Shown here piece by piece: positions 62,326-64,000 of a DNA stretch of 64,000 nt. Every line of letters begins with the position of its first letter. Within the stretch, counting starts at the first letter, position 1. This stretch comes from Bolinopsis microptera (lineage: Eukaryota; Ctenophora; Tentaculata; Lobata; Bolinopsidae), in NCBI RefSeq assembly GCF_026151205.1, contig NC_087078.1, forward strand, positions 19,394,265 through 19,458,264, read 5' to 3'. The position numbers and the translations under genes are program-made. Below the pieces are notes generated by a model. It worked only from the letters and a program-made list of their open reading frames with translations. It did no database searches and had not been told where the DNA came from.

Positions 62326-63497
62326 CTATTTAGGATTTATCTGGACCTTGTTATCGTGTCCCAGATGTACGAACGGATCATTAGTAGCATGGTCATTAGT
62401 TACACGTGTCAACATCAGAATGCACGTTAGAAGGACAATTACACCGATAATAAATAAGATAATCCAGCGCCGCAAGTTTGCAGATAAGGGATCATCTCTA
62501 TCTTTGCTTATTGAGTGCAATCTGAAATGAGTCATAACGTTAAAGCTGTAGAATATTTCCCTTGTAGATGTTTTCTATCTTTACAATAATCTGGGTCATA
62601 TTGACAACTTCAAATCACAGAGGGATTTTATTTTACAAATAGTGATTATGTTTTCTATCGTTTCTACACTCTACAGTGGTCACGTGATTTAAACAAGAGG
62701 ATGGCGTGTTTAAGGGGGCCGGGGTCTTTAACTGAACCCCCGGCCCCATTTACCTAAACCCCCCGGCCCCATTAACCTAAACCCCCGGCCCCATTAACCT
62801 GAACCCCCCGGCCCCATTAACCTGAACCCCTCGGCCCCATTAACCTAAACCCCCCGGCCCCATTAACCTGAACCCCCCGGCCCCATTAACCTTAACCCCC
62901 CTTTTTAAGAAAGGGGAAAAGGTCGATTGCTGCCAACTATCGACCGGTATCTCTAACATCCATCCTCATAAAGATGTTCGAGACCAGCACGGCTTTCAAG
63001 CTGTCTTACTCAACTTCTTCACCACGTCCAAGACATCATGGATCTTCATACCGTCCCCGACACCCCTCCTACCCCTGGATATACAGGGGCTAATGGCAAT
63101 TCAATCTTGGAATGGGCTGTGAGCAAGACATGATAACGGAGACACCAGTGGTGGAGACACAATATGTCTTGGCCTGGGCGTGCTAGCCCGAAACGAACCC
63201 AAGGTAGGTAGGCCCCATTTACCTGAACCCCACCCCGGCCCCATTAACCTGAACCCCCTGGCCCCATTAACCTGAACCCCCGGCCCCCTTTACCTGAACC
63301 ACCCAGCCGCCTTTACCTGAACCCCCGGCCCCTTTACCTGACCCCCCCTCGGCCCCTTTACCTGAACCAACGAGTTAGCCACTCTCTCAAACTCCTCCGC
63401 CTGTATTTGTCTTCATCGCAATCAAACGCAGACACGCTAGGTCTCGTGGGCTCTGCGTCGCGCGTGTCTACCACCATGTTCTTACGATCGTAGGACC
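62326..63497 (-). CDS. Unrecognised single-pass membrane protein, last two exons
   Basis: Exon 63497-63362 reads SYDRKNMVVDTRDAEPTRPS, then a Cys-Asp acidic patch and a basic RRRSLREWLTRWF. It ends in phase 2 at a CAG|GTAAAG donor. Exon 62521-62326 (TAG) continues in phase with RLHSISKDRDDPLSANLRR, a membrane helix WIILFIIGVIVLLTCILML and a short NDPFVHLGHDNK tail. Agreement of acceptor, donor and phase makes the pair convincing, but I do not recognise the family. The charge pattern (basic before the helix) suggests cytosolic N-terminal sequence and a short luminal or outside tail. The 5' part continues beyond the window. A donor-seeded array fills much of the intron. Confidence 0.6.
62718..62905. 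repeat. CCGGCCCCATTAACCT array, part distal to exon
   Basis: About eight units of 22-24 bp. On the minus strand each is GGTTCAGGTTAATGGGGCCGG, a copy of the exon end GGTTCAG plus donor of the gene at 63362, with GTAAAG changed to GTTAAT. Confidence 0.85.
62906..63207 (+). mobile_element. Inserted fragment with non-LTR reverse-transcriptase motif
   Basis: AANYRPVSLTSILIKMFE (about 62929-62983) is the start of the finger/palm region typical of LINE-type reverse transcriptases. The frame then departs and stops. About 300 bp of this foreign sequence splits the GGCCCC array in two. Confidence 0.6.
63208..63365. repeat. GGTTCAG|GTAAAG array, exon-proximal part
   Basis: Six to seven units running into the exon at 63362. 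On the minus strand the sequence is GGTTCAG|GTAAAGGGGCC, then TCAGGTAAAGGGGCC and so on, so every unit restores a donor junction. Confidence 0.85.
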
Positions 63498-63649
63498 CTG
63501 AATAAAATTGTAGTCATACCAGTGAATAATACCAGCGTCCTTATTTCAATATACAAAAATAAGTTTTACACTTCCCATTCTAGAGGGTTTATAATTACGT
63601 TGAGATCGTGAAACGTAATCCAGTGAATTATATACTACCAACAGGTATC

Positions 63650-64000
63650 TTGCTATCCTAAACACTGACCAGAAACAGGAGTAACAACCCCAACAGGTAT
63701 CTTGCTATCCTAAACACTGACCAGAAACAGGAGTAACAACCCCAACAGGTATCTTGCTATCCTAAACACTGACCAGAAACAGGAGTAACAACCCCAACAG
63801 GTATCTTGCTATCCTAAACACTGACCAGAAACAGGAGTAACAACCCCAACAGGTATCTTGCTATCCTAAACACTGACCAGAAACAGGAGTAACAACCCCA
63901 ACAGGTATCTTGCTATCCTAAACACTGACCAAAAAAAGGAGTAACAACCCCAACAGGTATCTTGCTATCCTAAACACTGACCAGAAACAGGAGTAACAAC
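63650..64000. repeat. 53-bp minisatellite at right edge
   Basis: Nearly identical 53-bp units, CAACAGGTATCTTGCTATCC to GGAGTAACAACCCC, about 6.5 copies and continuing past the window. On the + strand each contains CAACAG|GTATCT, donor-like. On the minus strand it contains GTTTCTGGTCAG, acceptor-like. The seed exon, if any, is outside the window. Confidence 0.92.

Overview
This is eukaryotic, metazoan DNA. It is AT-rich, its genes are split by GT-AG introns, and it is crowded with minisatellites, foldback elements and G/C homopolymer tracts. Recognisable genes belong to animal families: an SH3D19-type five-SH3 adaptor, a TRIC channel (TMEM38), a LAMP-like lysosomal membrane protein, UBE3B, SDHA, a claudin-like tetraspan and an amidated-peptide precursor. 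The repeat style and the small peptide precursor would suit an early-branching or soft-bodied invertebrate such as a cnidarian, but the species cannot be fixed from this sequence. All splice models were built by hand from splice sites, reading phase and remembered family sequences; none is backed by transcripts.

Layout. 1-1330: CT-rich and 20-bp arrays. 1520-14901 (+): 3' part of an SH3D19-like gene, 12 exons. It holds an intact Ty3/gypsy element (4336-10459, minus) inserted into a 33-bp array that begins at an exon/donor junction. 16633-18357 (-): complete seven-exon TRIC gene, convergent with SH3D19. 18358-24300: dispersed and foldback elements, one with a transposase-like C-terminal remnant. 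24330-24560 (+): secreted precursor with two identical amidated-peptide units. 24778-33000: more inverted repeats, a 1-kb array of 10-bp units and a 64-bp array. 33035-35167 (-): LAMP-like gene. 35440-41200: transposon-derived sequence. 41269-54695 (-): complete 15-exon UBE3B, with a claudin-like gene (53114-53806, +) nested in intron 2. 55579-61420 (-): 13-exon SDHA, with one base missing in the FAD-binding glycine motif. 62326-63497 (-): last two exons of an unrecognised membrane protein. 63650-64000: 53-bp array.

The main discovery is a recurring architecture. At least seven tandem arrays in four genes begin inside, or exactly at, an exon boundary, so each unit carries a copy of exon end plus splice site. 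Examples are the UBE3B exon 4 donor (about 39 units), the UBE3B exon 6 acceptor (about 28 units, each also holding a perfect GTAAGT donor), the UBE3B exon 10 acceptor (3 units), the UBE3B exon 14 donor (22-bp units), the SH3D19 exon 4 donor (33-bp units) and the membrane-protein donor at 63362. In the LAMP-like gene the array copies the last coding 60 bases, including the YxxPhi sorting tail and stop codon, about 22 times. Several units are multiples of three and stay open in frame. The UBE3B exon 6 unit has the layout expected of tandem duplications that can create new introns or micro-exons.

The genes are not an operon-like set and share no pathway. LAMP (lysosome), TRIC (ER cation counter-flux), UBE3B (ubiquitin ligase) and SDHA (mitochondrial complex II) are ordinary housekeeping or cell-biology genes. 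The peptide precursor and the nested tetraspan gene are the lineage-specific items.
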